From the NCBI GenBank assembly GCA_011037195.1, contig JAAEAF010000613.1, positions 62,001-126,000 of the forward strand: a DNA stretch of 64,000 bases, read 5' to 3'. This DNA comes from Triatoma infestans. Taxonomy: Eukaryota > Arthropoda > Insecta > Hemiptera > Reduviidae. The position numbers and the translations under genes are program-made. A model generated the notes under the pieces. It had not been told where the DNA came from and did no database searches. It saw only the letters and a list, made by a program, of their open reading frames with translations. This document shows, piece by piece, positions 21,336-33,250 of this stretch (position 1 is the stretch's first letter; every line of letters starts with the position of its first letter).

Positions 21336-21529
21336 ATATGGGTTATTTATGTACATGCGGCAAATCTTACAAACATAAGACAAGTCTTACAAAACATTTG
21401 AAATATGAATGTGGAAAAGAACCAATGTTTCAGTGTCCAGACTGCCCTTACAGATCTAAAAGGAAAAGCACTCTGAAGATTCATATGATAAGACATATAC
21501 CTGGGCAGTTAACTGAAAATCTTCAATAA
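21336..21529 (+). CDS. lola: lola-type terminal zinc-finger exon E14 (C-x-C class)
   Basis: Encodes 64 residues after TTGAATTTCAG. An ATG happens to be the first full codon, but the splice phase is the same as elsewhere. Finger 1 is C6-x-C8-x12-H21-x4-C26. Finger 2 is C34-x2-C37-x12-H50-x3-H54, a one-residue shorter His-His spacing (HMIRH) seen nowhere else in the window. The tail is IPGQLTENLQ. The stop at 21527-21529 overlaps an AATAAA at 21525-21530. It is the last exon of the continuous C-x-C block; a gene-free stretch of 3.4 kb follows. Confidence 0.86.
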
Positions 21530-21689
21530 ATAATTAAATTATTTATGTGATCATAGTTTATATATATATATTAATTAAATATTTCGATGTTAACAATAAT
21601 TACTGGTTAAACCAATCAGAATTGTCAGTTTATTGACATAACTTTTAAATTAGATTTACTCCCAAAATACTTTTTTTTTTATGCGCTTC

Positions 21690-21850
21690 AGCATGTGCTC
21701 GTAGATGTCTCAGTGCTGGCCAAAATATTCTCTCGTTACATACTGGTTGACACCGGATCTTACTCATCTCCTAAAGCGAGAAAAACTAAGGGCAACGATG
21801 CCTGCACACGAACTAGGGTCTTCCGTTTCTATCCAGCTGCTATTTTTGAA
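21690..21850 (-). mobile_element. degenerate SINE remnant
   Basis: Reverse-orientation remains of the 12.4-kb SINE family: TCTCAGTGCTGGCCAAAATA, TTCTCTCGTTACATACTGGT and AACTAAGGGCAACGATG correspond to the body. Boundaries are unclear. Confidence 0.55.
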
Positions 21851-22094
21851 TTGGTCTGGTAACTTTACAGAATAGGTTTTTGAGTTTTTTGGAATAACCT
21901 TAAAAATGTCTGTGACGATTTCCTGTATGGGTTGATAAGTTGGTACTTGTCCATTACCACCTCTACATTTATGTTAAAGAAAAAGAAAAAAATTGATGTT
22001 TAAAGAAAATTTGTCATTTAATATAAAAATTGAATTAACAGGAGTATGAGAAACACACATCGTGAGTGTTCAACACCAGATTTTTTTTTTTTTT

Positions 22095-22325
22095 AATGGG
22101 CGTTAACTCCCGTGATCATTAGTCCTCAGAGCCATCTCAGTGCAGTACTCGTCTCCGGGCAGTGTTCTCTCGTTACAGACAACAGTGCCCATCACCGTAA
22201 GGTCTGCTCACGGCCGTAAGCTGTAGAAGTAGAGGCTCTTAGGAAGAAAAAATGAAGGGACAACACAGATGGGCTCGAACTTATGAGTGGGAACCAGTGC
22301 GCTACCACCGAGCTAACAATCCATT
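22095..22325 (-). mobile_element. tRNA-derived SINE, reverse copy
   Basis: From the 3' body (CATCTCAGTGCAGTACTC, CAGTGTTCTCTCGTTACAGA) through AGTAGAGGCTCTTAGGAAG to the head (GGGCTCGAACTTATGAGTGG, then GTGCGCTACCACCGAGCTAA), which is the complement of a tRNA-like A/B-box region. A T-run at its left is the complement of the A-rich tail. Confidence 0.8.
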
Positions 22326-23099
22326 CCTTTGCCATTTTTAATTTTTTTTATTCAATTTGTTCTGTATCTAAACATTTTTTTTTCTACTTTTAATGCCCCC
22401 CCATTCTTAAGTTAAATGAATTATAAATGTCGAAAGTTTCTTTTAACAAAACAGTAACTTATTTATGAACTTTTTTATTGCTACTCATAGCAATTTTACA
22501 AATACCTGTATTAATTTTATTATACTTATAAGACTTTCCACCGTAATATAAAGTGCTGTCTAAAGATATTGCAAAGCTTACCGTATTTCCAATTTTCCGC
22601 GTAACCATTAATCTCAACCAACTTCAGGCAGATTTTCAAAACTTATCCATATTTTACAATTTTGATTATTAATCACTGTTATGGTTTTGAAAGTTTAAAC
22701 CTCAGGTGAATCTTTAACTGTAATTATCTGTTTAAATTTTTTGGAGGATGTCGTGGACTAGCTGAATAAGTGCATCCTCAAGTGCTGATTCTAACATAAA
22801 CAAATCTGTTCCCTGATGACGACTAGGTTGTCTAGCTAAAAGCTAGGACAAGAAAAATAAAATCGTAAAAAATCAAGTGCTGGGTATTTTTATTAATATC
22901 CCTAGTAACAATGTAATTATCAGATTCATTAAAAAAGATTGAAAAAAGTTATTGACTTCTATCCGTTTTTTATTCTTTCCTCAATAAATGTAAAAAGCAA
23001 AAGATGAGTGTGCCTATTTTTAGACGTATCAACTCCACTAACGTATGATGTGTCGTGAACGGTAATGGAAGCACATATACTCTAATAGTATTTTTCCAG

Positions 23100-23235
23100 C
23101 AAATCTATTTTTTTCCCCTACGCCATGACTTCGGCTATTCAGCCATTCAGCGTCGCGCGGCCTAATATCCAGGGGGCACGTGAGAACAAATCTCGGACGC
23201 GAACAGCTTCACCCCCTCAAATTTAGCGTTTTCGA
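23100..23235. repeat. repeat family D, copy 1
   Basis: ACTTCGGCTATTCAGCCATT followed by CACGTGAGAACAAATCTCGG and GAACAGCTTCACCCCCTC recurs at 54330-54500. It is GC-richer than its surroundings. Confidence 0.75.
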
Positions 23236-24917
23236 ACTATTAAGAATAAAACAAATAATTCATATCAAACAATTTTTTGATTGAACTGTAAAAACTGAAT
23301 AACCTAAACATTGAAAGAAAACAAATGTAACCAGTAATTAAGAAAGTACCGTTAACAAAAACATCTCTTTTGCTGAATTCTTGTTATATTAACTTATTAA
23401 TATACTTCTCATGAATTTCCTATGTCTTTCATACCAAGATGAATTCTCCATATTGTTTTATCCTATGTCCAAATAGGAAACAAAATTAAATTTATTACTG
23501 ATTATACGTAAACAATTGCTTAACTCTTAATAATTAACAAAACACTTTATACACATATAAGTAAATATGTTATCAGTCCTATTGCAATTCATTAAAAAAA
23601 AAAATGATATATTTATATATGTTATAAAAATGATCCTCAGATGTCATGTTAAACATAGTAACCGTATTTTTTATTTTAATAAATATATTAACATAAAAAT
23701 ATTGTCAAGTTAATTCAAACTAATTATTGAAAAGTAATAAAAAAAATTTTTTGTTGTCAATTCTAGACAAAAACTGATTCTCATTCAGCTTTTCTCTTTA
23801 TATTTGAACAATTATGAATTGAAATCATTAAAATGACCATGAAAATTGATCGATAGAATGAAAAAAAATTTTATTTTTAACTGGTGATATTTGGGGTAAT
23901 TAAAAATGCACATTTTTATGAATGTTCTTAATTAAAATATAAAAAATAGAATTATAAGTTTAACAGATAGATCCAAAAGTGTTACTAGTCTTTTTGAATC
24001 TAATTAAATTTAGAGATTCAGGCTCTTTTCTTTGCTGAAGTCTTTTGACTTTTTGTATTTATTTTTAATTTTTTTTTTTTGATATCCAGAAAAATAAACA
24101 AAACATTATGAATGCCTGCTATTATTTTTAATTCAATATTAATTTCATTCATTACTCTATAATACTGATTATTAATGCCATTAAATGTTTTGACCCTCTT
24201 TTATTTATTTTTTTAAATAAGTATAATAAAGTAGCATTATTTTTGTTGTCATTTCAATATTCTTTTTTTTTTTTGTTATGGGGTATGTTGCATTGTGAAA
24301 TATCAAAGTAAGATGATAACAAAGTGGCCAATTTCAATTGCACTGATTTATTTTTAGAAAATTAGGCGATTGAACTCAGTTATAGTATCTGAAGATTGTA
24401 AAGGGCTGTCTATATTTGTTGTTTGTAATTATATCTTTAAAAGAGAATTGTATTGGATAAAAACAAGAAAAGAAATTATTTATTGAATTGATTTGTCCGA
24501 GTATTTTTTGCCCACTTAATTTGTCCTGTTTCCCATTTGTGTTTTTTGGTAAGTCAGTGAAAAGAAAAAACATTGTTTTAGTAATTTCGTGGATAATCTC
24601 CATATAATACACTATACAAAAATTATAATTGTTTACATATCTGACATTTTATTTAGAATAGCATTGCTATTCTGAAAAAAGAGTTCAGTTTGGATTTCTC
24701 AGGCTAAATTCATTCTAAATGTTGCTTCATTATTTTTTAAATATTAGGCTGAAAATCACTTTTTTTTCTAATATTATTTGAATATGAAAAAAAATCAAAA
24801 CAAAAATCGCCTAATTTTAAGATAATTATTTTTTTGTCAATGTGTATTTTTTATTTATTTTCAGAACTATTAATTTCTTAACTAATGTAATTCCTTTCTA
24901 TTTTCTTTTGTTTCTAG

Positions 24918-25096
24918 AAACGAGGCATACTTGTCTAACATGTGGAAAATCATATAAATATCAACGAGGTCTATCTTTACATCGTAAATATGAATGTGGA
25001 AAGGAACCGCAATTCCAATGCCCGAATTGTCCTTATAGAGCTAAACGAAAAAGTTCTTTGCAATCCCATTTTGCGCTTAAACATTTTGCACTTTGA
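24918..25096 (+). CDS. lola: lola-type terminal zinc-finger exon E15
   Basis: Encodes 59 residues after TTTCTAG; AA completes Glu with an upstream G. The first finger returns to the normal C6-x2-C9-x12-H22-x4-C27. The linker is GKEPQFQ and finger 2 is C35-x2-C38-x12-H51-x4-H56. The tail is only FAL before TGA at 25094-25096. An overlapping ATG-started frame at 24942 is a shadow. The nearest AATAAA is about 300 bases downstream, near 25410. Confidence 0.87.
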
Positions 25097-27829
25097 TGTA
25101 TTTTCATCACATAATGATACATATAATTGAAAATAATTATCTAACATATTAAAAATTGTATAGAACCTACTCAGGGTCAGTTCATAGTAGCGTTTTTAGC
25201 ATTGGCGAAACTGGAGGAATATTTTAGTAAGTGCTAAAGTTTATTGCCTTTATGAAACAAAACGTAAGTAGCAAAGTAAATAAATGATTATCTATCCGAA
25301 ATCTGAATCTCAAAATTTCTGCAGAAAACGCTATTTAATGCTTTCATTGATTTGCACAATGAATTTTAATAGTTTCTTATTTCCTTCTAGTCTGCAGCTT
25401 TCCTGTCAATTATAATAAATGTAGTTTCAAAAATTTCTGACTCTAGATAAACTTTTAATTTTATTTATTTAAATGATTTTTCATTTTTTTTCTTTTTTTC
25501 TTTGACACACAGCATTGGTATTTAAATTAATTGAATGAATTAATTATATTTGATCTAAAATATTTTAAATAAAACATAATTTGCCTGTTCAAGATCGAAA
25601 TAGATAGATGTTCAAATATTTGTTTCTTATTAATATAATCTTGCTTTCAATATTCTAAAATACTATTTTTTCGTTATCAATTACGCATTGCAAATACCAG
25701 CTTTCAGTGAGTTTTAAATATGGTCTTAATTGGGACGAAGTAATTTGGTTTTATAAAAGCCTATTGTTATAACACGCTTAACTCTTGTTATGGGCAAATT
25801 GTAAAGATAGCTTTTGGTCTATATTCATCCAATAGGTTTAAAACATGTTATCTTATGTTTAAATAAAAAAATATTAATGAATTTAGAATAAACTTCTTCC
25901 TCCTTTTTTTATTTTATTTTTTTATTTTTATTAACGTCCTAAGAGTTATCGTTATAAGTAAATTGTAGAGTTTCAAACTTAATCTTAAACTTGCCTCAAT
26001 TGTTGAATATGTAGTTGGGTCCGCAATGCTGGTAACATTTATGATTTTATGCGTCCTAGCCATGCTTCATTATTTTGGTTCTACCGATTTCGGATTTTCA
26101 TCCATCGTCAAAGGTTTCCAATCAATTCGTGTAGAGAGATGACTTCAACTAAATATTTATATCACGCAAGACGTCGGTTTCTGAATAAACTACACGGATT
26201 GATTGAATCTACCTTTCTCTGACGATGAATGACAATCCGAACTGTCAGAACCAAAATAATGAAGTAATCCTTTGTGTGATTAAGCCCTTTTATATTTAAA
26301 AAATGTTGTATTACAAAATTACTTTAGTTCTTCCTTATATACAAATAATGCTTGTATTTGTAAAATTTTAATCATTACTCGTTTTCATAATCTGTACGCA
26401 TGCTAAATGGAACTTTGAAAAGAAACTTTGAAACAATGAAACTTTAACCGTTTAATGTTTGCAGAATATCAGATTAAAATATATAAATAAAAGTGAGTCA
26501 GAAATTTAAAATGTACTTAATTAGGATTGTAGACTAAACATAGAAATTAGGTTATTCTTTTTTATCCTTATCTTTTTACATAAAATTTAAAATTCATAGT
26601 TTCGCCTATGCATGAAATCTTAACAAAGATCCATCAAATTGTACTCTAATGTATCCCCTCCCCTATTGTAATGAAGAATTTTCCTTGTTAAAATTATGTT
26701 GATAAAATTTCTAAGAAATCACAAAATTATTTAGCTTAGCAAGTTTTTATTTACTGCTATTATATTTGTCTCTTTTGTTAATTAAAAAATCATTTTTTAA
26801 TATACAATGCAAAAGTAAAATTTTTCATGACCATAGTGATGAAATTACAGACTTACTTCCATTTTTACTGATTCCTAATGGCTGTTGTAGAAAAGATTAC
26901 CTACTAGATAAAAACCACCAGGAATGAAGTAATTTATGGAGAAGAAAAGGAGGTTGCTTAAAAACCATTTTCATTAAATGTATAAGTACTAATATTCTGT
27001 CTCCTAATTTTTATTACATCAACAAACTTTGTTAAATTTAAGTGATTATGATTTATATGGAAACAAGGCATTATTATCTGCACTGTAATAGTAGAAGAAA
27101 ATTTTAATTTAATAAAAGTTCTGAGTAATTTATTTCATTTATTTTTATAGTTTATTTCTTGTTTTTTCTGTTTTTCATTAGAACTTGTAAAGTTCTTTTT
27201 AGGCAAAATGTTGTTCACCTCTCCAAATAAAAAACTAAATACAAGGACAATATTGGATTTACTTTAATATTTAATTCTTTTAATAATTTTCTGTTTTTAT
27301 TTTTTTTAATAAACTTTCTCAAGAATTTTTTATTATTTGACCGTTAAGGTAAGATGGTATCTTAACTTTGGTGCACTGTTATTTTGTGCAACTTATCTTG
27401 AATTTTCATAGATAAATTTCGATAAAGCAGAAAAGGTTCCGTGCAGCAATAGCGAGATGAAGCAATGCTTTCAAAAGTCTTCAAGCTATAGATGTACCTC
27501 ACTTTAACTGCTTAGACTAAGTAGTCCATTTCACCTCTTCAATGTTGTTAAGGATGTGCCGCCTCAGTTCATGGAATGTTTTCAAGGTAACAAATTAAAA
27601 ATGAAAAATTAAGACTATAATCCTTATTATTTTTATTAATATTTTTTAAAATATTATTTTAGGATACATTAAGTATTGCTTTATGTCATAAATTACTGTG
27701 AACTTAATTATAATAATTAAAACACTATTCTTTGTAATGTATGCATAATAAAGCTTGTGTACTAATCTTTTATGTGTATTAATTTTTTATGTGTACTAAT
27801 CTTTTCAAAGATCTATATATTTTTTTTTA
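25097..27829. other. E15-E16 interval
   Basis: A family B foldback; otherwise AT-rich without recognisable exons. Confidence 0.55.
26012..26280. repeat. foldback repeat family B
   Basis: TTGGGTCCGCAATGCTGGTA starts the left arm; TTCATCCATCGTCAAAGG and TCTGACGATGAATGACAATC pair across the centre. Confidence 0.75.
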
Positions 27830-28015
27830 AGGCGCCTCAACAAAGTTTGACAGACTCTTCACAATGTGCAATAACTGGTTACCAAACAGTTTTACATATT
27901 ACTGACAGCAGTGCCCATTACCTGATAGTGACTTTCAGAAAATCTGTTATTCCCCTGCCCTGGAACCGAGGCTTCCACGTTCCAAATCAGCGTGCTAATG
28001 AGCAATATATCTCCT
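27830..28015 (-). mobile_element. degenerate SINE remnant before E16
   Basis: The order of weak matches fits an old reverse copy: ACAGCAGTGCCCATTACCTG, then GGAACCGAGGCTTCCACGTT and AGCGTGCTAATGAGC (complement of the tRNA-like head). It is highly mutated. Confidence 0.5.
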
Positions 28016-28117
28016 CTAACCTTTATTTATTTTTAATAATCATTCTTAAGATGCAGAATTCTTATACTAAGTGCGTTTAATTTCTTTTTATTTTTTATTG
28101 ATCTGTTTCTTTTTCAG

Positions 28118-28308
28118 ATAAAGTTTTTCCATGTAGCGGCTGTAGTAAGGTTTATAGGACAAAACCAGGAATTCATAATCATCAAAAATATGAATGTGGA
28201 AAAGAGCCTCAATTCAAGTGTCCGTATTGTGAATTTCGGTGTAAACGAAAAAGTTCGCTAAAGTTGCACTTGCATAATAAACATCTCAGCTTTGCAGAAC
28301 GAACATAA
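28118..28308 (+). CDS. lola: lola-type terminal zinc-finger exon E16
   Basis: Encodes 63 residues after TTTTTCAG, read straight from the bases. Finger 1 is C6-x2-C9-x12-H22-x4-C27, but with a divergent core (SKVYRTKPGIHN) lacking the usual Leu-type helix start. The linker is GKEPQFK and finger 2 is C35-x2-C38-x12-H51-x4-H56, with an additional Cys (EFRCKRK). The tail is LSFAERT and the stop is TAA at 28306-28308. It has no close paralogue in the window. A degenerate SINE lies about 100 bases upstream of the acceptor. Confidence 0.85.
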
Positions 28309-28893
28309 AATTACCCGTAATATAAATAATCATTATTATTTTTATTTTCTTTTATGGAAGAGTCTTCGTTTATGACATTTTTGCGTCTTATAAATTAAAG
28401 TCCATGAAGTAAGAGTGTTTAGAGTGAAAAGTAAAATTATGTGTAGTTGTGCTTATGCGTCTACTTGTGTTTGTTAAGTGATGAGATATAGTTGCTGAAT
28501 GACATAATATCTAAAAATGCTTGAACCCTTAATTGTATCTTAGATGAATAGTACTAATTAAAGAAAATATTATGTACATCATGATGCTCTTAGTAGTGTT
28601 TATAATAAAGTGGGATAACTACTTTTTTTTTTTTCTTCCTATGAGATTTTTAACAATAAAACAAAGAATACTAATTTAAGGGATGTAAACAGAACTTCAG
28701 ATGATGACTGCTATACACATGTTAATTCCTTTTTATAAATTACTGTCCTTTTAAAAAGCATTTCAGTATAGTTGCGCTAAGATATTCATTTATCTTTTGG
28801 CAATAATGATTAAATGGAAAAATGAAATTGCAAGCTACTTTATTTGAAATCATACTCAAACGAAACTATATTATCTATTCTATATTTTTTCAG
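28309..28893. other. E16-psi2 interval
   Basis: Nothing beyond the 3' flank of E16, with an AATAAA near 28603. Confidence 0.55.
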
Positions 28894-29050
28894 AACCACG
28901 GCATTTACGTAGATGTGAGTAAAGTATATCGAAGGATTGTAGGTATCTACATTTAAGTTAAGAATGTAGCAAAGAACCTCAGTTTCAGTGCCCTTTTTGT
29001 CCTTATAAGGCTGGATGCACATTGGGACATGTACTGACGTCTTTACCATC
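28894..29050 (+). pseudogene. psi2: dead copy of exon E18
   Basis: The acceptor TTTTTTCAG and the opening AACCACGGCATTTACGTAGA match E18 (AACCACGTCATTTATGTAGA). The first cysteine codon is mutated to CGT (Arg), and GGC-AGA-AGT has become GAG followed by a TAA stop at 28920-28922. Further on TAAGTTAAGAATGTAGCAAA replaces the E18 reading for the H-x4-C region, while AAAGAACCTCAGTTTCAGTGCCC is nearly intact. The second half drifts after about 29020. No frame restores both fingers. Confidence 0.85.
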
Positions 29051-30020
29051 GAAAATTAATAAGACGGCGTAAATTGGTAACAAGGCGGTACACAGCGCTG
29101 TTCGCGTCTGTTACAGTGGTCAAGACCCAGTTTCTCGTGTCTCACGTGCGAGACGTGTAGGATTTAACAGATGTTTTTAGGTAGTTTTCATAAAAATTCA
29201 TGGTTAGCGTTTCACAACGAATTAAGCCCCTATAATAATATTTTTTCAAAACATTTTTTCATGATTTCGTTGCAGGTAACAAATCCAATTATTTAATTTT
29301 AATAATTTCTTACATTATTTAATACTTAGGTTGTCGAATGATCAGTATACCTGAGACAAGTTCAGAATTTATTGTGTATATTTATTTAAGCACTTCAACT
29401 TTAATCAACTGTTCCTTTATTTTGTTCTCTCCTTCTTCTTCTGACTTTTATGGGTTATACATTTATTATATCGATTACTTAACGATCCAATGAAAACTTT
29501 TTAGGTTATGGATGATTGTATATTATTATCCTACTTCGGCTCGTTTTTTTGAGAAAAGATTCACCAATAACATATTCCCCAAGGAACGAACTCTTCGTAG
29601 TAGCATTCTAAGTTATTCCCAGTGAACTATTCTTGTAGGTAGGTAAGCTAAGGAATATAATATGAAGCTGTTTCAACTCAACGATGGCACTACCGCCTAA
29701 GAAAGCATTGAAACTATCTTGGCTTTACGGTAGAGTCACATTGTGAAAAATGTGGCAATTTTTCAGTTTGAAGCAGAATTTTTGTGTCAGATGGAGATAC
29801 GTCACCACACCTGCCATATTCATGGCCGAGATTTGAGAGTAAAATGTCGAAGCACAATGGATCCTTAACCAAGTAGACGAGGGACTACTTCTCAATATTC
29901 GTTAGGTCAGTTTCAGCCACTAGATTAGTTTGTATTAGGTTATATAAGCTATTATATACATTTTTGAATAAGCTCAGCATTGTGTCACTTATAATATTAC
30001 CTCATTTCATTGTTTCCCAG
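29051..30020. other. psi2-psi3 interval
   Basis: No coding sequence seen; corresponds in position to the E18-E19 interval but has grown or diverged. Confidence 0.5.
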
Positions 30021-30195
30021 AGATTGCTCTTACTGCGTAGGAGTTGCTAGAATAAAGCTGGACTTTTCAGTGCAGAAGGTATGAATGAATATGGCAAGGA
30101 AGTTTATTTGACCATTCAGCAATTCCAATTGCAATCGAACAAGTATTGTAAAAAAATAATTGGAATTAAACACGCTATTACTAAAGAATTTCTTC
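30021..30195 (+). pseudogene. psi3: dead copy of exon E19
   Basis: Following TTTCCCAG, the stretch CTTACTGCGTAGGAGTTGC aligns to CATTACTGCGTTGGTTGCGG of E19 and gives an in-frame TAG. Then AATAAAGCTGGACTTTtCAG matches AATAGAGCTGGACTTTATCA, and GGTATGAATGAATATGGCAA matches the H-x4-C-Gly-Lys region with the Cys lost. The end (TGGAATTAAACACGCTATTA) still matches the finger-2 end of E19. Deletions and stops exclude a product. Confidence 0.8.
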
Positions 30196-30346
30196 AATAA
30201 ATTTTATTATGTATGTCATCTGGTCCTATACTGATTGAATAGCGGATGTCTATATGGGACAGCTGGTAATATTTATTTTTATGGAAATGACATATATTTA
30301 TACAATTATTTGTTTCACTTGATTGACATTATAACTGTTTGTTTAG

Positions 30347-30555
30347 GTCAAAGACATCAATGTTTTGGATGTGGCAAAAGTTATAAGAACAAAGCTGGTC
30401 TTTATCAACATAGAAAACATGAATGTGGAAGAGATCCTAAATTTCCATGTCCGTATTGCCCCTATAGGGCCAAACTCAAGGGTACATTAAAGACTCATGT
30501 AGCTCGGAGACATGTTGATGATATTAAGGAACAAAGCAACTTCATTATGAATTAA
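30347..30555 (+). CDS. lola: lola-type terminal zinc-finger exon E17 (paralogue of E20)
   Basis: Encodes 69 residues after CTGTTTGTTTAG. Finger 1 is C6-x2-C9-x12-H22-x4-C27 (GQRHQCFGCGKSYKNK). The linker is GRDPKFP and finger 2 is C35-x2-C38-x12-H51-x4-H56. The tail is VDDIKEQSNFIMN and the stop is TAA at 30553-30555. The exon and at least 70 bases of preceding intron are nearly identical to E20, 2.9 kb downstream. It is the only survivor of the left copy of a three-exon duplication. The linker change Glu to Asp and the Pro before the next cysteine are differences from E20. Confidence 0.88.
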
Positions 30556-32167
30556 TTATAATTAAACTTTTTCAAAATTGTTTACTTTTGCAAAATGTCA
30601 TTATTATTATTATTAGGTTTCAAAGTTGTTTTTTCAATATATTCTAAGTTTCAAATCTAACTTATACATTCTCTCCCTGCTATAAAGTGCCACATATAAA
30701 ATGACAAACACACTTTCTTTTAAAGAGAGTTAGTCTCTTGTAACGCAGTACTTCCTCTTACTAAGATTGATTTTCGAAATACATGTTTTGGGGTCCCCTG
30801 ATTACGAGAAAATGTTTTTAGTGAATGGACTGTGTATATGTTGTGTGTTTTGCAGAATATGTGAAAAGCGAAAAGTTGCTGGAAGCTCGAACTTGGTATT
30901 CCATTTAGGTACTCCCACCGTATCAGACACGATGATTTCGGGCAAAATCCATCAACTGGAAGTACGACTTTACTAAATATTTGTTTTTAGTTTTTCGTGA
31001 TGCTCTCAAATAGGCTCTAACGATTTACTTTAAACTTCGCGTATATCTGCAAACATATATAAATACCTATCAGTTTATTTGAAATATTTTTCTGAGAAAA
31101 CTTATTTTTGGGAGCTCTGGAAGAAACGTAAAGCTTTCCTCTAAAATACCACTTCAGTATAATATATGATTTTACCACCTGTATAATATCAATTCACATT
31201 AGAAGCAGTGATAGAATTCCAAATTTGTAAAAATGACCTCATTTTACTTGTGATTGTTGAAAAAGGTACGAGCAAAAAAAAAATTGTTTTGTTCTAGCAA
31301 ATGTGCTTGACTAAACTAATTATTTAATTACACACAAAAATGGTCGTTTGCAGATCTATCTTTGTTTCAAAAGTAAGATTTCTTTAAAAGTTAGGCCATT
31401 CAAAATTATTAAATAAAATGCATCGCCTCGAAACAGGAAACTAGTAATTCATTTGCATTTAAAATTAGTAAAATTTTTGCGTCATTATATGGTTTTGTGT
31501 ATTTCTTAAGCAAGATCTGGGGGGGCACCGAGCATGTATTGAGGTCGCCAAATGTACAGTTTAAAATATTATGATAAATTGTATGATAGCAACTCACTCT
31601 TCTTAATTATTGACATTTAAATTTTGCAATGGAAACAACTTTTTTATGCTTCTTTTTTTATTTTTATAACACAATAATTTCTAACAATTACAATGTAAAA
31701 GAATTCCTGACAACAAATTTTTTTTTTAATTACTAATGGAATTCTCTCTACTGGCAATAATTATTATCCACCAATAAAATTTGCTGTATTATATATATTA
31801 TATTTTATATATATAATAATATAATGATTTCTCCAATTATGATTTATTTTGAGTTGAATGTGTTAACTGATTATGGCTAGATAAAAAAGTCATTATCTCC
31901 GAAATGCTAGAATTGATTGAAAATTCTAATTAAACAAATTTGTGGAATATAAAGCTCTGAGAACTTTTTATAATAAAAGTTAAACTGCTATATTGTCTTT
32001 ATCTTTTTATTTTATCCTATAAGATTTTACAAAAAAGGAACGCATACAATAAAAAAAAGCTATGTTATTAATTACGATAAGAAATTCTTTTATCTTTTGC
32101 TGCTGATGGCAGTATAATTTAATTACATTAACTGAATACATAACTGTCTCTATTCTTTCTTTTCCAG
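30556..32167. other. E17-E18 interval
   Basis: A family C copy and a TA-rich hairpin near 31785-31830. Confidence 0.55.
30725..31170. repeat. repeat family C copy
   Basis: Contains CAGTACTTCCTCTTACTAAG, ACATGTTTTGGGGTCCCCTG and AATGGACTGTGTATATGTTG, matching 18.5 and 56.4 kb. A short open reading inside it is not a gene. Confidence 0.65.
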
Positions 32168-32343
32168 AACCACGTCATTTATGTAGATGTGGCAGAAGTT
32201 ACAAGTATAGAAAAGGATTGTATCTCCATCTAAGATATGAATGTGGCAAAGAACCTCAGTTTCAATGCCCTTATTGTCCATATAAGTGTAAACAAAAAGG
32301 ATCACTTAAAGGGCACATTGGTTTAAAACATTATAAAATTTAA
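32168..32343 (+). CDS. lola: lola-type terminal zinc-finger exon E18 (isolated C-x-C exon)
   Basis: Encodes 58 residues, the shortest intact exon, after TCTTTTCCAG; AA completes Glu. Finger 1 is C6-x-C8-x12-H21-x4-C26 (LCRCGRSYKYR), the only C-x-C finger outside the E3-E14 block. Finger 2 is C34-x2-C37-x12-H50-x4-H55, with an extra Cys (YKCKQKG). The tail is YKI before TAA at 32341-32343. Its dead partner is psi2. Either this exon moved out of the C-x-C block, or the one-residue loss happened twice. Confidence 0.87.
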
Positions 32344-32579
32344 AATTTTTAATTTCAGACTTCAAAAAAGAATAGTAATTTTTTTTTACAATGTTCATGA
32401 TTTTATCACATAAAACTATGAAGTTACATAAAATCATGTGTTGCTTGCAGGTAATAAGCCTCAAATTACTTTGTTTCTAATGTTAATACCTGCATTACTA
32501 ATGTAATGTGGAATTAAATTAATATAATTGAAAATTTAATTGTTTGTTGTTTAATTTACTTATTGTTTAATAATTTTCC

Positions 32580-32770
32580 GCTTAGCCTGAGTGGTTAGAG
32601 TTTTCTACTTTGGTAGAGCGGTCTTCGTTCCATTCCAGCGATCGCGAAAAACGGGGTTGATTAAAAAGCAGCTTGATTAAAATTGAGAACTTACTGGTAA
32701 AGGTCCTGATTACAATTATCTTAAAACAGGATAAGGGAAATATTGATCTCATTCCTACTTCTTGACTAGT
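32580..32770 (+). mobile_element. possible tRNA-like SINE fragment
   Basis: GCTTAGCCTGAGTGGTTAGAG resembles an A box from a Leu/Ser-type tRNA, and GTTCCATTCCAGCGATCGCG is a weak B box. The remainder is not recognised. Confidence 0.4.
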
Positions 32771-32876
32771 CAGCTCCAAAAAGCTTTGCCTTCATACCTC
32801 TTCATACGTTATAGGTTTTAAATAATTGTTTCTTAATATAGTTGTATTCTTATTCTAAAATTTGATTGTTCTTCAG

Positions 32877-33094
32877 ATAATCGTCATTACTGCGTTGGTT
32901 GCGGTAAAAGTTACAAGAATAGAGCTGGACTTTATCAGCATAGGAAGTATGAATGTGGCAAAGAACCTCAATTCAGCTGTCCATTCTGTAATTATAAAGT
33001 AAAACAGAGATGTAATCTTGTAAAACATGTTGGGATTAAACATGCAAAAATGGCTAAAGATTACTATGATAAGTTTCAAAAAAGTTTATTATAA
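32877..33094 (+). CDS. lola: lola-type terminal zinc-finger exon E19
   Basis: Encodes 72 residues after TTGTTCTTCAG. Finger 1 is C6-x2-C9-x12-H22-x4-C27 (YCVGCGKSYKNR) and finger 2 is C35-x2-C38-x12-H51-x4-H56. The loop NYKVKQRCNL is unlike the common PYRAKRKS type. The 16-residue tail is basic and aromatic (AKMAKDYYDKFQKSLL). The stop is TAA at 33092-33094 and only 156 bases separate it from E20, with no AATAAA between. An opposite-strand reading over this exon is a shadow. Its dead partner is psi3. Confidence 0.87.
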
Positions 33095-33250
33095 ATATAA
33101 AGTCCTTTACTAATGTTGATGATAAATTATCTAACCGATAATTGCGGTACCGAGTCTGCGCAATCAATGGTAGTATTTCTTTTTATGGAATTGACGTATA
33201 TTTATACAATTATTTGTTTCCCTTTATTGACATTATAACTGTTTGTTTAG

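Larger units (their letters stand above)
21530..24917. other. E14-E15 interval
   Basis: Two SINE copies and family D in the first half; the second half is very AT-rich without features. Confidence 0.55.
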
